64,000 bases of DNA, from the NCBI GenBank assembly GCA_000196815.1, contig FP929003.1, positions 3,557,501 to 3,621,500 on the forward strand, in the 5' to 3' direction. The notes beneath the pieces are model-generated. The model worked only from the letters and a program-made list of their open reading frames with translations, was not told the origin of the DNA and did not search any database. Position numbers and translations under genes: made by a program. The stretch is from Nitrospira defluvii (GTDB taxonomy: Bacteria; Nitrospirota; Nitrospiria; Nitrospirales; Nitrospiraceae). Shown one piece after another: positions 61,922 to 64,000 of this stretch; within the stretch, counting starts at the first letter, position 1, and each line of letters begins with the position of its first letter.

Positions 61922-62704
61922 ATGGCCGGTTCGACCCTACGCATCGCGCTCTTGCATCTGGCCCCGATACCCGGCGCTCTGGCGAAGAACCGGCATCTGC
62001 TCTCCCACGCGATCACGAGAGCCGCCTGCCTCGGAGCCGGCTGGATCATCACGCCGGAACTCGCGGTCAGCGGCTACACGTTCGCCGATACACTCGGCAC
62101 GGACTGGATCGCCCCGCAGCCGGATCCCTGGATGGAGAAGGTCCGCCTCTTTGCCGCCAGGAAGCGCGTCGCCGTCTTCCTCTCACATCCCGATCGGGAC
62201 CCGCAATCCGGACGACTCTACAACGCCGTCTTCGCCATCACCCCCGACGGACGCCTGGCAGGATCACATCGCAAGATCAACGCGCTACGCGTCGGGTCCG
62301 AAGCCTGGTCGACTCCAGGCACGGAAACGACGGTCTTTCCGATGGAGCCACTCGGAAACGTCGGGATGCTTATCTGCGCCGATGCTTACTCACCGGGCAT
62401 TGCCAATAGTTTGAAGGCGAAGGGCGCGCAGATCCTGGTCTCGTCGGCGGCCTGGGCTCCGGGACTGCATGGCCCGAACGGCGAATGGGAACGATGCACG
62501 AGAGACACAGGGCTCCCCCTCTTCGTGTGCAACCGCACCGGAGCCGATCGCACACTCGATTTCAGGAAGGCCGACAGTGTGGTGGCTCAGAACGGGCGGC
62601 GGCTCCTCTCATTGTCCTCGGAACGGTCTGCCATTTTCCTCATCGACTGGGACCTGAAGACAGGCACACTCGCCTCACCGGAATATCGACAGATCCTCAC
62701 CTAA
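61922..62704 (+). CDS. Carbon-nitrogen hydrolase (nitrilase superfamily)
   Basis: A 260-aa amidase-like enzyme with the Glu-Lys-Cys triad as PELAVSGY (about Glu40), SHRKINAL (about Lys119) and MLICADAYSP (about Cys154). Motif RLYNAVFAITPDGRLAGSHRK is typical of the family. Omega-amidase or deaminated-glutathione amidase are possible, but the substrate is unknown. The start overlaps the region just after the divergent flavoprotein gene (139 bp). Confidence 0.85.
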   Translation: MAGSTLRIALLHLAPIPGALAKNRHLLSHAITRAACLGAGWIITPELAVSGYTFADTLGTDWIAPQPDPWMEKVRLFAARKRVAVFLSHPDRDPQSGRLYNAVFAITPDGRLAGSHRKINALRVGSEAWSTPGTETTVFPMEPLGNVGMLICADAYSPGIANSLKAKGAQILVSSAAWAPGLHGPNGEWERCTRDTGLPLFVCNRTGADRTLDFRKADSVVAQNGRRLLSLSSERSAIFLIDWDLKTGTLASPEYRQILT

Positions 62705-62811
62705 CGACATGCGGGCTGAAGCGCCCCGAGCCTCCGTATCTCGCCGCTCGCACTTCGTCCTGACGGGATACGCATCACATTTCACCAGATACGAACGCGG
62801 ACGTCGAGGAG

Positions 62812-63372
62812 TCACAACGACTTCAAGAAGCCATCGAATACCGCAAGCCCGGCCGGCCAGTCACCGAGACCGCTGTCTGCGTTAATGTGACCGACTGCAC
62901 CAACCTCCACAAAGTCGCTGCCCCAATCAGCAGCACAACGCTGCGCATAGGCGACGGAACCGAACGGATCGTTGCTGCTCGCCACCACCAGACTGGGAAA
63001 CCGGAGTTTCTCCGAAGGGACCGGCTGAAAACCCTGTGCAGCAGGCGGAAACATGGGGCCGGCAGGATCCGGGACTGCGACCAGAAAGGCCGCACGAACA
63101 GGGAGCGAGGTACGTTTCGCCCAGTGGGCGACCAACAGGCAACCCATGCTATGGGCGATCAGCACAGGCGGAGCAGAAAGACGGGCCATGGCGGCATCGA
63201 GCCCGCGCAGCCATTCCGCACAGACCGGACGATCCCAGTCACGCTGCTGCACTCGCGGCCAGCCGTGGTGCCGCTCCTCCCACAAGGTTTGCCAATGGCC
63301 GGGTCCCGAATTACCGATGCCCGGAACCACCAGAGCCACAACCCCGTTGTTGGTCGTGTTATGCCTTGGCAC
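62812..63372 (-). CDS. RBBP9/YdeN-type alpha/beta hydrolase
   Basis: A 186-aa serine hydrolase of the RBBP9/YdeN family. VVPGIGNSGPGHWQTLWEE marks the start of the fold, the nucleophile is in HSMGCLLVAHW, and the acid and histidine appear in SSNDPFGSVAYAQRCA and GHINADSGLGDWP. The GTG at 63372 has AAGGAG ten bases upstream. It overlaps the stop of the upstream flavoprotein by 14 bp, so it is co-transcribed. The substrate is unknown. Confidence 0.85.
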   Translation of the reverse strand: MPRHNTTNNGVVALVVPGIGNSGPGHWQTLWEERHHGWPRVQQRDWDRPVCAEWLRGLDAAMARLSAPPVLIAHSMGCLLVAHWAKRTSLPVRAAFLVAVPDPAGPMFPPAAQGFQPVPSEKLRFPSLVVASSNDPFGSVAYAQRCAADWGSDFVEVGAVGHINADSGLGDWPAGLAVFDGFLKSL

Positions 63373-64000
63373 GCCCTGCACGCTCCTTGAGCCAAGCGAC
63401 CGCACCGGCACCGGCTGTTCGCCCGCTGGCGAAACAGGCCGTGAGCAGATACCCGCCCGTCGGCGCCTCCCAATCCAACATTTCCCCCGCGCAGAACAAT
63501 CCTGGGATCCCTCGCACCATCAGTCGCTTATCCAGCGCCTTGAACTCGACCCCGCCGGCGGTGCTGATCGCCTCCTCCAAGGGACGCGGAGCCGCGAGCG
63601 TGAGCGGTAAGGATTTGATCGCTGCGGCCAGGCGCGTCGGGTCCGAAAAATCTTCTTTCGACACGAGCTCTCGTAACAGGCCTGATTTCACCCCTTCAAT
63701 GTGCGCCCGCCGCTGCAAGTGCGTCGCCATAGTTCGTTTCCCGCGCGGCTGGGAGAGATCCTTGATGAGGCGAGGCAGTTCCCGATCGGGCGCAAGATCC
63801 AGCCGGAGCGTACCACGGCCGGTAGCCCGAATCTCATCGCGAAGGTAGGGCGCAACCGCGTAAATGATGCCGCCCTCAACTCCGGTGTCCGTAATCACGA
63901 ACTCCCCCATCCGGCGCATCACCGCCCCGTTGGGCGACTTGGCGACCACGCCCACGGTCTTCACCGGATGCCCCGCGAATTTGTTCCGGAAATGCTCCGT
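63359..64000 (-). CDS. HI0933-type flavoprotein, TIGR03862-like (partial at window edge)
   Basis: The C-terminal 213 or so residues of an FAD-dependent oxidoreductase that runs off the right edge; the frame remains open through 64000 (edge residues EHFRNKFAGHPVK). It has GEFVITDTGVEGGIIYAVAP, a catalytic-domain insertion, and the closing FAD motif IPGLFCAGEMLDWEAPTGGYLLTACFASGRTAG. The gene is distinct from the HI0933-type gene at 60472. Which half is missing is the N-terminal FAD GxGxxG. Confidence 0.9.
   Translation of the reverse strand, partial: TEHFRNKFAGHPVKTVGVVAKSPNGAVMRRMGEFVITDTGVEGGIIYAVAPYLRDEIRATGRGTLRLDLAPDRELPRLIKDLSQPRGKRTMATHLQRRAHIEGVKSGLLRELVSKEDFSDPTRLAAAIKSLPLTLAAPRPLEEAISTAGGVEFKALDKRLMVRGIPGLFCAGEMLDWEAPTGGYLLTACFASGRTAGAGAVAWLKERAGRAKA

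Overview
The window is a GC-rich, densely packed bacterial chromosome segment with no rRNA, tRNA, CRISPR array, phage or transposase gene that I could see. Gene content points to a Nitrospira-like member of the Nitrospirota: an orphan NuoF with a 2Fe-2S ferredoxin, a NorQ/NorD-type MoxR-VWA pair, a ferredoxin-thioredoxin reductase catalytic-subunit homologue, a PuuD-like membrane protein, many multidomain sensor kinases and many outer-membrane or lipoproteins. This assignment is by gene recognition only, so it is an inference.

Layout. 1-7.9 kb: housekeeping and redox genes, mostly on the minus strand (rarA, alpha/beta hydrolase, folE with a eukaryote-type PTPS, an A-type Fe-S carrier, ferredoxin, nuoF, a membrane protein, mdh). 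7.5-14.6 kb: a large VWA protein and its partner MoxR ATPase, separated by an FTR-like gene, an M28 peptidase lipoprotein, a glycine-zipper lipoprotein and a DUF167 gene. 14.7-19.4 kb: a hybrid sensor kinase coupled to a YkgJ-DUF2156 fusion. 19.5-29 kb: an ATP-grasp-like protein, a glutaredoxin-like protein, a KamA-Dcd-membrane protein-two transferases run, an SDR, a HAD-UbiA fusion, a monothiol glutaredoxin and BolA. 29.2-34.5 kb: a lipoprotein with a strong terminator, then a four-gene signalling cassette (receiver, Rossmann-fold histidine kinase, Cache histidine kinase, DUF3365 haem-type sensor) behind a good sigma-54 promoter match. 34.5-45 kb: AI-2E transporter, bactofilin, class A PBP, FadL-type porin, another hybrid kinase and a sodium/solute symporter. 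45-64 kb: small secreted proteins, an NmrA-like protein, an ankyrin/proline-rich protein, glutathionyl-hydroquinone reductase, FKBP isomerase, a REC-GHKL regulator, several lipoproteins, an RMD1-like protein, a DUF481 porin, two HI0933-type flavoproteins, a nitrilase-family amidase and an RBBP9-like hydrolase. The last gene runs off the right edge.

The main non-coding structure is an interspersed inverted-repeat family with five copies (about 21.57, 25.98, 42.87, 46.80 and 51.09 kb). Its ends share a CAGGCTG...-type terminal arm and three copies share internal modules. Two copies end within 20 bp of a start codon. Two long copies, about 3.9 kb apart in the same orientation, bracket the symporter-to-NmrA block. 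Other regulatory candidates are a direct/inverted repeat between the divergent VWA and FTR-like genes, a cluster of AGGCCT palindromes upstream of nuoF, and several intrinsic-terminator hairpins.
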